A stretch of DNA of 64,000 bases. Source: JBKCUI01 sp052161605. Its GTDB lineage: Bacteria; Planctomycetota; Planctomycetia; Pirellulales; Pirellulaceae. Every line of letters begins with the position of its first letter. Positions within the stretch are counted from its first letter, which is position 1. Under the pieces are notes generated by a model, which worked only from the letters and a program-made list of their open reading frames with translations, had not been told where the DNA came from and searched no databases. Shown here piece by piece: positions 41,503-50,987 of the stretch. Made by a program: the position numbers and the translations under genes. The stretch lies in NCBI GenBank assembly GCA_052161605.1, contig CP197409.1. One strand, 5' to 3'.

Positions 41503-43266
41503 GGGTGCATTCCCAATTTGCGTCACATTTTTCCCTGTGATTTCTTGATTTTTGGATCATCTTGCTTGTTCGCTTCAACTTTTAAATTCATTGGATTTGG
41601 TATCCATCGCCAGTCGTGATGGTTGGTTTTCCGATTCATATTTCGCATTGCAGCAACACTCTCATCCCAACGTTCGCTTGTCACTTGGCATCGAAGCTGA
41701 AGCATCGTTTCCGCATTGTCGGCTCGCCAGAACATTCCGTTACCCTTCATCCGATTATTGACAACCCGGCGAATACTGCTCTCAATCGAGCCACTGCCTA
41801 GGGGAATTCCAATCTTGCGAAAGTAAACATAACTTAATCGGCCCGCTTCGCCATGCTTTCGAAGGTATTCGATCTCCGTCGCGATCGATGATGGCCACTT
41901 TTTGTCTTCCGCCAAATCGCTCAGGTCATCGACTACCTGCTGCCATTGCCCATTGCGAAGCATCGTGCGCATCACTCGGTATAGTGGCATGCGTTCCGCT
42001 TCATTAAGCCCAAGACAAGCCAGCGCAAGAGAAATGTGGTGAACTCCATGACAACAGTCAAGCACTTGGTGAATCTTCACTTCTGCCGGGATACCTGCTT
42101 TGGATACGATCGCATCAATCCGCTCCCAAATCCACGTTGCGCCATCGGAAACGAATGTAATGCTCAGTGCCTGGGCGGCCCCCATGCGATGAAGGTGCAT
42201 CGCAACAAGCTCAGCTATCGCATCGGGACCCTCAAACGTTCCGTCGATCGTTGCTTGCGAGTGTTTCTCCATACGACCGTTTTCGTCATGGACAAAGATC
42301 GTACAAAGCTTCGGTTCTCGCCACTGTGGAGCATAACTTGACTTCGAAACGGGCTTGGATCTGGCTGCTGCGTCTTGCTGCAATAATCCATCAGAGTCGG
42401 GGTTATCCTGAATGCGTACCGCATTCTTCAACGCTTCACGCAGACGTGTTCGCCCCCCATCGATTTGAACGCTCACTCGCTTTCCAGCCAAAGAATCCCC
42501 CCGAGTCATTTTGCCCATTCGCCAGTCAAGGATTCGTTGCTTTCGCAATTGAAGCAAGTTTTCTCCGCATTGATTGGTAATTCGACGAACCGTTTTGGTA
42601 TCCAGTTTCAAACCATTTCTAGCAAGTTCGTTGACTGCGAACTTAAAGGAAGGGCTTAAAGCGGCTTGTCGGGCTACGGTGCTCTGAACCGCTGGCGTAA
42701 CACCTTTACCGAATCCAAACTGTGCCAACTCGATATAAAGACCAGACACTTCTGGGTTAGTCCTTCGGAAGACTCCCTTTTTGGGTTCACAATACAACGA
42801 ACTGATCCACATGAAGAAACCACCGAGCAGCCGAATTCGAATGTTCCGATTGCGTCCTCGTGCTAAAGGATAGTCGAACCCTCGCCTTGTCTCTTCGCTC
42901 TTTCGTTCCAGATCTTTTGATAGGAGGACGACAGCTATTAGACCAGAGGTCACCATGCCAGCGCCGTACAAGAAAGCTTCTTGGATCTCTCGCTCAACAG
43001 CTTCCAAGGAGTCAGGGGACTGCATCAACTGGTTCTCCCATCCTCCCAACTTCGAATACAGTTGGCCGGTAAACTTTCCAACCATTTGCCCAACTGACTC
43101 AATAAGTTCGCCGTCTTTGCTACCCATTCGCGATGTCCCCATTGCATTCGCCTCCATGCGATCATAAGTTCTAAAACTATGAGGATACCGACAAACTGCT
43201 AAGGCAAAAACCACTGTGATTTGCTAGCAAATGCTTACGCAGAATGGGAATGCACCCTTTACAAAC
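41494..43266. mobile_element. ISKra4-like insertion sequence with 9-bp target duplication
   Basis: IS body 41503-43257 (1755 bp). The ends are inverted repeats: GGGTGCATTCCCA at the left and TGGGAATGCACCC at the right. TTTACAAAC is duplicated at 41494-41502 and 43258-43266. One transposase on the minus strand fills the element. It interrupts the methylase gene. Confidence 0.93.
41523..43157 (-). CDS. ISKra4-family transposase
   Basis: About 544 aa from ATG 43157; a longer start at 43214 and a shorter one at 43142 are possible. The catalytic core is recognisable: VSVQIDGGRTR with the first Asp near residue 230, FVSDGATWIWERI, the CCHGVHH motif, and GIPLGSGSIESSIRRVVNNR with the Glu. The N-terminal part has a helical hairpin with coiled-coil features. 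It moves the element by a DDE mechanism. The gene ends 20 bp from the left inverted repeat, normal for a compact IS. No frameshift or stop, so it is probably active. Confidence 0.88.
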   Translation of the reverse strand: MEANAMGTSRMGSKDGELIESVGQMVGKFTGQLYSKLGGWENQLMQSPDSLEAVEREIQEAFLYGAGMVTSGLIAVVLLSKDLERKSEETRRGFDYPLARGRNRNIRIRLLGGFFMWISSLYCEPKKGVFRRTNPEVSGLYIELAQFGFGKGVTPAVQSTVARQAALSPSFKFAVNELARNGLKLDTKTVRRITNQCGENLLQLRKQRILDWRMGKMTRGDSLAGKRVSVQIDGGRTRLREALKNAVRIQDNPDSDGLLQQDAAARSKPVSKSSYAPQWREPKLCTIFVHDENGRMEKHSQATIDGTFEGPDAIAELVAMHLHRMGAAQALSITFVSDGATWIWERIDAIVSKAGIPAEVKIHQVLDCCHGVHHISLALACLGLNEAERMPLYRVMRTMLRNGQWQQVVDDLSDLAEDKKWPSSIATEIEYLRKHGEAGRLSYVYFRKIGIPLGSGSIESSIRRVVNNRMKGNGMFWRADNAETMLQLRCQVTSERWDESVAAMRNMNRKTNHHDWRWIPNPMNLKVEANKQDDPKIKKSQGKM

Positions 43267-45177
43267 ACGAAAAAGCTCTTTCCAATCGATAGTCGTCAAA
43301 GGTATGCGCTGCTAACGATCACAGCAAAAGGCGATAGTCAATTTGCGGCAGTCGCCTTCGACTTAACGAAGGTTTCTGAGATTCCTTCATCCTCGGACGC
43401 CTTGGTCTATACGGACGAAGAAATAAAGCTACTAAGTCCCAATACAGCTCAATTCCCAAAAATCCAAGATCGGCTCACAAAGGAGCTCCTTGTAAAAATA
43501 ACACGAAGCGGAGTTCCCCTACTTGCGGCTGAAATAGATGCTTTTGGCTTTTCTACTGCATTTATTTATGAAGAAAATAAGTCGCGAAGATTTTTCTGCG
43601 ACGAACCGTCAGATTCACTTGTTTCCGTCTTAGAGGGCAAATCGTTTCACCAATTCGACCACAGGTTCGCAAACTATGACGGTTACACGAAAGAGGATCG
43701 ATTGAATAGGGCTCCGCGGGAGGTAACTTTTCAGCAAAAAGCTGACGCCAACTACACTGCGTGCATAGGGGCTCGATTATATGCGGATAAGCTCGAGACA
43801 GCGAATCGCTGGGATAGTAAGTTTCTTAGGAGTTTTGGTTTCGCAGCTAGAGAAGTTTCGAATAGTACTAATGAGAGAACCGTCATCTGTGCAATCTTAC
43901 CCAAATTCGGCGTATTACACTCTGCATGGATTTTTGACTTTAAATCACTAACGATTGAGCATGCTTGCTGGCTGTTTGGAAACTTCAATGCATTCGTTTT
44001 CGATTACACAGCGCGTCAAAAGGTCACGACATCTCATCTAAGTAAATATGTCTGGACACAACTTCCAGTCATAAATCCGTTGAACGTCACTGCAAGAGAT
44101 GTTTCATGGCATTATGTACGCGTTATCGAATTGACTTTCACTTCTGCAGACCTTAATGGCTTCGCACTCGACTGTGGGTATGACGGACCTCCGTTTATTT
44201 GGAATGAGTTCCGGAGACTACATATTCGTTGTGAACTCGACGCAGCCTACTTTCACATGTACTTGGGGCCCAAGAGTAACTGGGGAAAAGCGGATAGAAG
44301 AGACGGGTGTGTTACTGACAATGGTTTTCTTCTCGAAATGCTCAAGACACCTCGTGATGCAGTCATCTACATCATGGACAAATTCCCCATTGTGAGTCGC
44401 AATGAAGAAGCCAAGTACGGCGAGTACCGCACCAAGCGAGTTATCCTCGAAATTTACGACCAGATGACCGAGATCATCGAAGCCAACGAAGCCATCCGCG
44501 CTGCCAACCCCGGCATGTCCGAAGAAGAACTCCGCCCTCTCCTCCGCAGCTACCAATCACCCCTCAATCCTCCCCCCGGCCCGCCCACCGACGCCAACGG
44601 CAACTTCATCCCCTACGCCGACTGGACCGAAGAGATCCACCGTCAATACGCCGGCGTCATCCACATCGATTCCGTATCGCCAAGCCAGCGTGACAAGGAT
44701 AGATCCAGAGAACGGCAACGCTTGGAGCAAGGCCAGGGAATTCTATACCTACGGTTAATCCTCAAGGAACGTAATTTTCCTGTCCAGTTCGAGGTGCTTG
44801 CTTCCGATCTCTGCTTCGCCCTCAACTCTGGCTTGCGTCGCAGATTTCTTTTGGACGAGCCAGTTCCGGAGAACGAGCGATCCAGCGCAAGTACCACATC
44901 GACGCTCCCAAATCTGCTTGCGCAGGTAGAAGCCCTTCATGCAAACGGTGTTGTGACCATTGAACCCAACCGTGGTCGACGAATGGTCGGTTTGGCTGAC
45001 TTCAGCGGATTGGATTCTGACCTTTCAAAGGCTATGGCAGCGCATGTGAAGGAGGCAATCGAAGCGACTACGAAGCTCATAGGCAAGCGCGAAGACGACG
45101 CATTCAGCGCTGATGCGTTCGATAAACTCCACCCCTTCATCAAAGAGGATGAGCTTGAAAACCTTACCACTCTTTGA
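43231..45177 (+). pseudogene. Eco57I-type methylase, C-terminal part (split by an IS)
   Basis: The first 12 codons of this open frame come from the IS right end and the target duplication; true methylase sequence resumes at 43267 (TKKLFPIDSRQRYALLTITAKG). It carries the target-recognition and C-terminal regions, including DDPS-like acidic stretches, GPPFIWNEFRRLHIR, and KTPRDAVIYIMDKFPIV. The IS end supplies an in-frame ATG at 43231, so a separate C-terminal fragment might be made, though no ribosome site is obvious. The end overlaps the next gene by 29 bp. Together with 38518-41502 it would restore one protein. Confidence 0.85.
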
Positions 45178-47125
45178 TGAGAGCCGTGAATCCGCTGGTT
45201 GGATTCCAGCGAGACCGACGCCACTTTTTTGGCTCAAAGAAGTTCGACTCTTACATTCGCTAGGCGAGGATGCGGAGCTTATCCGTGATCCCATCGAGTT
45301 CCGTCGTGGATTGAATATCATCGCCACTACGGAAAACACGGGAACATTCGAAGGAGGAATCGGGCACAACGTTGGCAAAAGCACCCTGATGCGTTTAATT
45401 CGGTATTGCCTGGGTGAGGTAAGTTTTGCCGAGAAAGTGGTTCGGCAAGCAATCTGCGATTTCTTTCCAAATGGCTACATCGTTGCAACTTTCGAAATCG
45501 GCACAGACACTTGGTTCGTTGCGCGTCCGATTGGACTCTACACGTCTCAGTCACAATCTTTTGCCTCCAAGATCAGCATCGAGTCGCTGGCGGATAAAGA
45601 ACTGCGCGAGCCTTATGCCAATTTCCTCCAGACGATGGAAAGCATAGTTATCGCTCCCTTGCCTCAGACGAAGTTACCGATGAGTAAACGTGAGCTTCGA
45701 TGGGTAGATGTGATCGGATGGTTGGCACCAGATCAAAAGTGCGCTCATAAGTCCCACGTAAACTGGCGTCCCGGAGGTGCTGAGCCGTTTCAGCGCGGTC
45801 TGTCCATCGAAGACAACCATATCCTCGTTAGAACGGTGATGGACCTGCTGAATGCGGAAGACTCTGGATTGATCGAATCCCACAAGACGCTTTTGAGTGA
45901 CCGCGGAAAGCTTGTACGACGGATCGACCTGAAACGTGCTGTCCAAGCGGAGAGCCTGCAGGAACTCTTAGGCTTACTACCAGAGGGTCTTCGAGAGTTC
46001 GAGGGAGAGTTGCTCGCGGCCCAGGCGATCACCTACGCGAGCACGAGAAGAGTGAAGGCCGAAACACGCCTGGCGAACGAGATGAGTGTTGACTCTCTTC
46101 AAGATTGGCGTAAGTCCAATGACGAATTACAGCAGGAAATTGGCCGACTACGCGCGAAAATCGGTCATGAAGAGACTGACATCAAAGAGGCCGAGACGTT
46201 TTTAAAGTCCGTTGATGACGGTTCCTACAAGAAGCAGTTGCTCGCCAACGCGGACATGGGTGTGTTTTGCCACCTTTTCAATACCAAGTCGGAAGCAACC
46301 TCGAAGGGTTGTCCAGGAAGCGTGGCACGGATTCCTCCAAAATACGATCCAGACTTGGAGCGAATGAAAGCCGAAAGGCAGTCGATCATCGATGCTTGTC
46401 AATCACGGCTTATTAGCCTTCGAAAGGAGTTGGAACAGAAAGAGAGCCTGGTAGAGACATCAGAGGCAGAATATAAGGAGGCGCAAGCAGCCGCTGAAGC
46501 AGTTCGGCAGCCGTTGCGTGATACCATCAACGAGATGCGCATTCTTGAGATAACGGCAAAACGATATCAACGTGTCTGTGAGGAGCTGGGTCAGCTAGTG
46601 AATTCCCAAGATGCATTCCCTGCATCGATTAGAGCATCGCTCGAGCAGCGTCGTAAAGCAGATCAGCGCTACAAGAAGAATCGCAAGACGATAACCGACT
46701 GCTTTATCGAGGCATTGTTCCGAACTACCGGCTCGCGATTCGAAGCCTCCATCGAAATCAACGCCAACGGCATTCATCCGCGATTGGGCGCGGGCTTCCA
46801 ATCCTCGGGGGAAGCGATGGGTACATCGACCATTTTAGCGTTCGACCTGGCCTGCATGATGGCAAGCATGAGGTCCATTGGCAATCATCCGCGCTTTCTT
46901 CTCGACGACAGCCCACGCGACGCAGACATTGAACCCCAATTGTACCAGCGCTTTCTCCAGTCCATCGCGGATCTGGAGCAATTGACTCCAGATTCCGAAG
47001 CCGCCTTCCAATACATCCTCACAACCACGACGCGCCCCGAGGGGGCACTCGCCGAAGAGCCGTACCTTCGCCTTACGCTCGACCGAATTAAGCCTGAAAA
47101 CATGCTTTTCGGTGTCAGGTTTTAG
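45149..47125 (+). CDS. SMC/RecN-like coiled-coil ATPase
   Basis: 658 aa from ATG 45149 (GAGG just upstream, inside the end of the methylase frame). Walker A GHNVGKSTLMRLI lies near residue 72 and Walker B RFLLDDSPRDADIE near 582, with an ABC-signature-like FQSSGEAMGTS before it. Between them, residues ~250-500, is a long charged coiled coil with a Cys pair (FCHLF ... KGCPG) at its tip, where SMC-like proteins have a hook. DUF2326-type and other SMC-like ATPases of this size are frequent in defence loci. Tight overlap with the methylase suggests it belongs to the same system. No nuclease domain is fused. Confidence 0.8.
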   Translation: MSLKTLPLFDESRESAGWIPARPTPLFWLKEVRLLHSLGEDAELIRDPIEFRRGLNIIATTENTGTFEGGIGHNVGKSTLMRLIRYCLGEVSFAEKVVRQAICDFFPNGYIVATFEIGTDTWFVARPIGLYTSQSQSFASKISIESLADKELREPYANFLQTMESIVIAPLPQTKLPMSKRELRWVDVIGWLAPDQKCAHKSHVNWRPGGAEPFQRGLSIEDNHILVRTVMDLLNAEDSGLIESHKTLLSDRGKLVRRIDLKRAVQAESLQELLGLLPEGLREFEGELLAAQAITYASTRRVKAETRLANEMSVDSLQDWRKSNDELQQEIGRLRAKIGHEETDIKEAETFLKSVDDGSYKKQLLANADMGVFCHLFNTKSEATSKGCPGSVARIPPKYDPDLERMKAERQSIIDACQSRLISLRKELEQKESLVETSEAEYKEAQAAAEAVRQPLRDTINEMRILEITAKRYQRVCEELGQLVNSQDAFPASIRASLEQRRKADQRYKKNRKTITDCFIEALFRTTGSRFEASIEINANGIHPRLGAGFQSSGEAMGTSTILAFDLACMMASMRSIGNHPRFLLDDSPRDADIEPQLYQRFLQSIADLEQLTPDSEAAFQYILTTTTRPEGALAEEPYLRLTLDRIKPENMLFGVRF

Positions 47126-47150
47126 TGGAAAAGACATCTCTTAAAGCAAA

Positions 47151-47951
47151 TCAGTCTTCATCCGGCGCGAATTGCTGGTGACATTGTTCAATGGTTTGGC
47201 CGTTGATAATGCCATCGCTTGCATTGATTACTTTGTCGCTCGTATCTGCATTGATGTAGTCGAGGACCACGCTAAAGCTGTCTCCTGTTAAAACGGTAAA
47301 CGACCTTTGAAGAATCATGCTCTTGAGAACGTCAAGAACGCTCGTATTGATAGCGTACTCTAATGGGGTTTTTCCTTGATTTGCCCCCTTTTGTAAGATA
47401 ACTCGGCTTGCTATCAGCTTTGGTAGCAGATCAAGCGCAGAATTCCGAACGGCTTCATACCCTCTTCTCTGCACGGGTGATTGGTTCATTAGGTCACTAT
47501 GCTTAAGAAAGCTATGTCCGCTCACATCCTTTGCCCAGCGACAACCACGAATCATCTTACTGATGATCGCTAGAAACGCCGCTTCACGCGTACCAAGCAT
47601 CCACTCTTGACGAGGGATGAGGTTCGCGTCGGTGGAATGGAGCCAGTCGACCAGCTGATCAATCGTTTCAATTCCCCTCGGCGCTTCTACGATGCCACAG
47701 CTCAGCTTGTGGACTTGATTTCTCGTTACTCCATGCAGCATCGGCAGCTTTACTATGGTTGTTACGCTTAGCTCTCCACGCTGATCTTTGGCTTGTAATT
47801 GTCGAACGAACTTTTCATCTGGTCGACTAGATGCCTCAAGAGCTTGAATCCAGTTCCAGTCGACATTGGCCGTGGCGGCCTTCAGTCTTGCAAGCAGCTC
47901 GTCGCGTCGTGGGTCATTTGGTAATGCCCCGATAATGATAATCGTTTGCAT
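47151..47951 (-). CDS. hypothetical protein, ankyrin-like segment
   Basis: 266 aa, starting at ATG 47951 and ending 26 bp from the convergent ATPase gene. The N-terminal ~50 residues are alpha/beta (MQTIIIIGALPNDPRRDELL). Near residues 175-210 the pattern KGANQGKTPLEYAINTSVLDVLKSMI looks like a single ankyrin-type helix pair. No catalytic motif. It follows the 47979 gene by 27 bp on the same strand, so they are co-transcribed. Confidence 0.6.
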   Translation of the reverse strand: MQTIIIIGALPNDPRRDELLARLKAATANVDWNWIQALEASSRPDEKFVRQLQAKDQRGELSVTTIVKLPMLHGVTRNQVHKLSCGIVEAPRGIETIDQLVDWLHSTDANLIPRQEWMLGTREAAFLAIISKMIRGCRWAKDVSGHSFLKHSDLMNQSPVQRRGYEAVRNSALDLLPKLIASRVILQKGANQGKTPLEYAINTSVLDVLKSMILQRSFTVLTGDSFSVVLDYINADTSDKVINASDGIINGQTIEQCHQQFAPDED

Positions 47952-47978
47952 GATTAGAGTCTCCGGTACAGGCGACGT

Positions 47979-48815
47979 CTAATCACGTGGCTTAAAGTGC
48001 TTCAGAACAACCCGTAACGGAAGCATAATGTTGTCTAACTCATCGAGCGACAAGTCGGCAACACATCGAAGCACGGCAGACCGGATTTCTGCTTCTGGCT
48101 TATTGGCTGGGGTGGCTGTAGTTCGCGCTGAATACCGGGAGATTACCGGAGAAAGAAAATCATTTGCATCAACCCCATTCCTGGCAGCCCATTCGCGAAT
48201 AACGTCGGCAACTTTGGCAGCTCGAAAGTCTTTCCACTTGTGCTGCAAGTTGGTGTCCTGCGACTGCATCCAAACAGAGAACTCTCTGAGCACTCCATCG
48301 GTTTGCGTCAAAGCTGGCTCAAGGGATAAACCTTCGGCATGTGCGAATTGATCTATCCAATTTCGATGGTCGGTATTCGACGGTGTTGCCACACGAATTT
48401 GCGAGTCTCGGAGAGTTGCATCATCTGCAAGTAATCGAAATTTCATAAGCTGTTTGTCAAATACTGCAATCGAGCGATCATGCAGCATAGCGAAAACAGG
48501 CCAAGCGTCTTCACGAACATAGGTGCCCTTAGTGACTGAAGGGCAACCTTGCGTTTTGGGTAGATCGAACTCGAAGGAAGGAGGAGCGACCTCAAGGTGC
48601 TTGACTCGGCGATTTCTCTTAAGTTGTTGCGACTCAACGAGTTCATGGATCGGTTCAGAGAGCTTCACATATCCCACATCGGTGTAGGAGGCTTGTAGTG
48701 AAGTACGAAGCCTCTCGGCCAACACAGCTCCCGTAATGGGCTTATTTGTTTCGCTGTAGAGCTGCTCAACTATCCGCACAATTGCCGACTTGTAATCGTC
48801 CTTAGACAGGGTCAT
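47979..48815 (-). CDS. possible LOTUS/OST-HTH winged-helix protein
   Basis: 278 aa from ATG 48815 (GAAGG upstream). A longer frame begins at 48875 but runs through an attenuator-like hairpin. Residues ~5-75 (YKSAIVRIVEQLYSE, PITGAVLAERLRTS, YVKLSEPIHELVESQQLKRN) fit the winged-helix LOTUS/OST-HTH pattern found in RNA-binding proteins; this is a tentative call. The rest is helical and unrecognised. First gene of a two-gene minus-strand operon facing the SMC-like ATPase. Confidence 0.55.
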   Translation of the reverse strand: MTLSKDDYKSAIVRIVEQLYSETNKPITGAVLAERLRTSLQASYTDVGYVKLSEPIHELVESQQLKRNRRVKHLEVAPPSFEFDLPKTQGCPSVTKGTYVREDAWPVFAMLHDRSIAVFDKQLMKFRLLADDATLRDSQIRVATPSNTDHRNWIDQFAHAEGLSLEPALTQTDGVLREFSVWMQSQDTNLQHKWKDFRAAKVADVIREWAARNGVDANDFLSPVISRYSARTTATPANKPEAEIRSAVLRCVADLSLDELDNIMLPLRVVLKHFKPRD

Positions 48816-48841
48816 GGATAAAGCCTTCAAAGAAAGAAACG

Positions 48842-48868
48842 AAAAAGAGGCTTGTAACCAAGCCTCTT
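48842..48868 (-). promoter_or_regulatory. attenuator-like hairpin in the leader of the minus-strand operon
   Basis: Perfect 10-bp stem AAGAGGCTTG/CAAGCCTCTT with a 4-nt loop, followed on the minus strand by TTTTT, 27 bp before ATG 48815. It has the form of an intrinsic terminator placed inside the leader. Confidence 0.6.
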
Positions 48869-48875
48869 GTATCAA

Positions 48876-49266
48876 CTAAATCGTTTCCTAGCTTTACCCT
48901 TGAGCCGCACTCAAGTGCGCCATTTGAAGGGTGTAGGTACCGTTCAAAGGTCTGATGCACTGTCAGCTTCAAGAGGGCCTGTACGCCGAAGTACTCGTGT
49001 CAGGTAAATGAAGTATCGGCCAGAATCACTCGATTGTCAAGAGGAAGGCGACGAAAAGCGACATTTCGGCTACAATTCTCTACGTTGACGCGGTGCAAAC
49101 ACGCAAGAATTCCGCACCAGATAGCGGGTAATCAGCTCGCTCTCGATCAAGAATACCGAAAACGACAGAAGCCGTAAGTCTCTTGCGTGCAGTTGGTTAC
49201 GACCAATCCGTTGGTTTTTGTCATGAATTCGAACTTGACACGTCATTTTTAGGTCATATTATTGTC
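48876..49266. other. divergent intergenic region
   Basis: About 390 bp between the minus-strand pair and the toxin-like operon. It contains a nested inverted repeat (ACCCTT ... GCACT-CA-AGTGC ... AAGGGT, ~48896-48938), which may be an operator, and the rightward promoter at its end. Confidence 0.5.
49235..49262 (+). promoter_or_regulatory. consensus promoter of the toxin-like operon, possibly leaderless
   Basis: TTGACA (49235-49240), 16 bp, TATTAT (49257-49262). ATG 49267 begins four bases after the -10, so the transcript would start at or within the start codon. Confidence 0.6.
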
Positions 49267-49656
49267 ATGACGAGACCGATACTCCCAGAAAGCGGTTGGC
49301 AGATACGGATCTGTCGCCCTGCTTTTCAGGACTTCCAGCGAATTTGGCGGCGGTACTACGCCCGGTCAGTGCTAATTCGACACCTGCTAAAACTTCGGTG
49401 GTGGGATCTCGAAGATCCGTTATTGATCGATTTGCGATGGAATTTTGTTCGTGATTCAAATCTGGTGGAGATGTTGGTTGAGGACGAAGGCGAGCTGTAT
49501 CCCGGCATGCGTGTCCTCTTCTATGACCATTCGCCGAACCCGAACGAACCGACAGTTTGGGTGCTCGGTGGGCTAAGGGTAGACGAAGAATTTGGCGATT
49601 TACAACGAACGATCTATTCCGCTCGGAGCTTGATCGTTCAAGAGCGAGCGGATTGA
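49267..49656 (+). CDS. RelE/HigB-like toxin candidate
   Basis: 129 aa from ATG 49267; the frame is open to 49183 but upstream residues overlap the promoter. Basic N-terminal half (FQRIWRRYYARSVLIRHLLKLRWW) and a beta-rich end (MRVLFYDHSPNPNEPTVWVLGG, then RTIYSARSLIVQ) give a RelE/HigB-like outline: compact, ~125 residues, followed by an Xre protein. HigB-type toxins cut mRNA on the ribosome. No diagnostic catalytic residue can be named by eye. The next gene starts 9 bp later. Confidence 0.55.
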   Translation: MTRPILPESGWQIRICRPAFQDFQRIWRRYYARSVLIRHLLKLRWWDLEDPLLIDLRWNFVRDSNLVEMLVEDEGELYPGMRVLFYDHSPNPNEPTVWVLGGLRVDEEFGDLQRTIYSARSLIVQERAD

Positions 49657-49665
49657 GGTGATGAA

Positions 49666-50355
49666 ATGTCAACGACTGAATTGAATGAGTTTCCAAGCGA
49701 TGCGTTCCGCGCACTTCTGGCGATCAGCCCGGAACAGCGTGAGTTGATTAAGCGATTCATTGAATGTCGCGATGAGGTCCAGTCGGTTGTGCGATCCATG
49801 TTTGCCGTCCTTGAGTATGAACACTCAACGGTTGAGGATAAGCAGCGGGCACTGTCAACCATTGCGGATGCGCTCTTTCTGAATCCTGAGAATGGACACG
49901 GTAGCTACGGCATGGACCTAACGCGAATTGAAAGGGATACCGCGAAGGGACATCCTGTTGAATCGCGTAGGCCAATCGTTTCGAACCGTCTGGATCAACT
50001 GGATGCCCAGGAGGCATCGTTTGCAGACCGTTTGAGCAAATTGTTGATTGAAAAAAACATTACCCAAGAGGAGTTGGCCGATCGTATTGGTTGTACACAG
50101 TCGGCTATTTCAAAGATGTTGACGCGGAATGCTCGCCCACGGCGAACGACAATTTTCAAACTATCAGAAGCTCTTAAGGTAGAACCTACTGAACTCTGGC
50201 CTCAATTGGAAGTTGCTGCGATCCTTGATTCGGTTGCAGATGCATTTGCAGATGCAGAACTGACTCCAGAACAAGCAAAATCCTTGGAGGCTGCTAGCCT
50301 ACGTTCGCCAGCAAAAGTCAAGACAAGAGAACTCCCGTCAAGGAAGAGGACCTAA
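49666..50355 (+). CDS. Xre-family HTH regulator (probable antitoxin)
   Basis: 229 aa. A Cro/C1-type HTH occupies residues ~120-180: FADRLSKLLIEKNITQEELADRIGCTQSAISKM with KLSEALKVEPTELWP. The N-terminal ~110 residues are an unusual helical extension (SPEQRELIKRFIECRDEVQSVV) that could bind the upstream protein. The C-terminal tail is short and basic. Gene order toxin-antitoxin is that of higBA; the regulator probably represses the promoter at 49235. RBS GAGGTGATG lies before the start. Confidence 0.82.
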   Translation: MSTTELNEFPSDAFRALLAISPEQRELIKRFIECRDEVQSVVRSMFAVLEYEHSTVEDKQRALSTIADALFLNPENGHGSYGMDLTRIERDTAKGHPVESRRPIVSNRLDQLDAQEASFADRLSKLLIEKNITQEELADRIGCTQSAISKMLTRNARPRRTTIFKLSEALKVEPTELWPQLEVAAILDSVADAFADAELTPEQAKSLEAASLRSPAKVKTRELPSRKRT

Positions 50356-50358
50356 CCG

Positions 50359-50928
50359 TTGGCCGAACCGGAGAATCAATCGCTGTACGCAGATGAGTTT
50401 TCTGCTGCAGACCAGCCCTATTTGGCTGGTCTGCGATGCGGAGATGAAGCTTGGTCGATGGCAGCTACCGAATGGATCACCAGTTCTGAGGTCTTGGACT
50501 CAATCGAAAACTTCAAGACAAAAGTCTGGGTTTATCGAAACTCAGAAGAGGACGGCTCGATTGTAGGCTTCTCTTCATTAGCAACCACTGGCTGGCAAAA
50601 GTGGCCACCACCGGATGGTAAGCGCTCTCGATTGCTTTACATTCCCCAGCTAGGCTTGGATCAACGCTACCGCAGGTTTCCACCTGATCCTGATTGGCGA
50701 TACTCGAACCAAATCATGGAGCACTTGATTGGGGAAGCGAAAAAGTATTCGCTGCAAATACGAGTCGATAAGCCGCCGAGCAAACATGTCGACCTGCTTA
50801 CTCTCAAGGTACATCGCCAAAACATTGCAGCCCAAAAGCTATACACTCGTTACAGTTTTGACCTGCTGGATGGCTTCGAAGACAAAGAGCATCTTATGAT
50901 GTTTCACAAACTAGATCTCGAAGGTTAG
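50359..50928 (+). CDS. GNAT-like acetyltransferase
   Basis: 189 aa from TTG 50359, three bases after the Xre stop, with GAGGACC upstream. The C-terminal motif VHRQNIAAQKLYTRYSFD matches the GNAT pattern in which a neutral Asn-x-x-Ala-x-x-Leu-Tyr packs on acetyl-CoA; the core strands YIPQLGLDQRYR precede it. Substrate unknown. As the third gene of a toxin-like/Xre operon it may modify the toxin, the ribosome or tRNA. A GNAT itself being the toxin is an alternative. Confidence 0.72.
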   Translation: MAEPENQSLYADEFSAADQPYLAGLRCGDEAWSMAATEWITSSEVLDSIENFKTKVWVYRNSEEDGSIVGFSSLATTGWQKWPPPDGKRSRLLYIPQLGLDQRYRRFPPDPDWRYSNQIMEHLIGEAKKYSLQIRVDKPPSKHVDLLTLKVHRQNIAAQKLYTRYSFDLLDGFEDKEHLMMFHKLDLEG

Positions 50929-50987
50929 CTCAATAATCTGTTGCAAGAGCGTTCGGTGATCGAAACGACGGGATATGATTACCGAGC

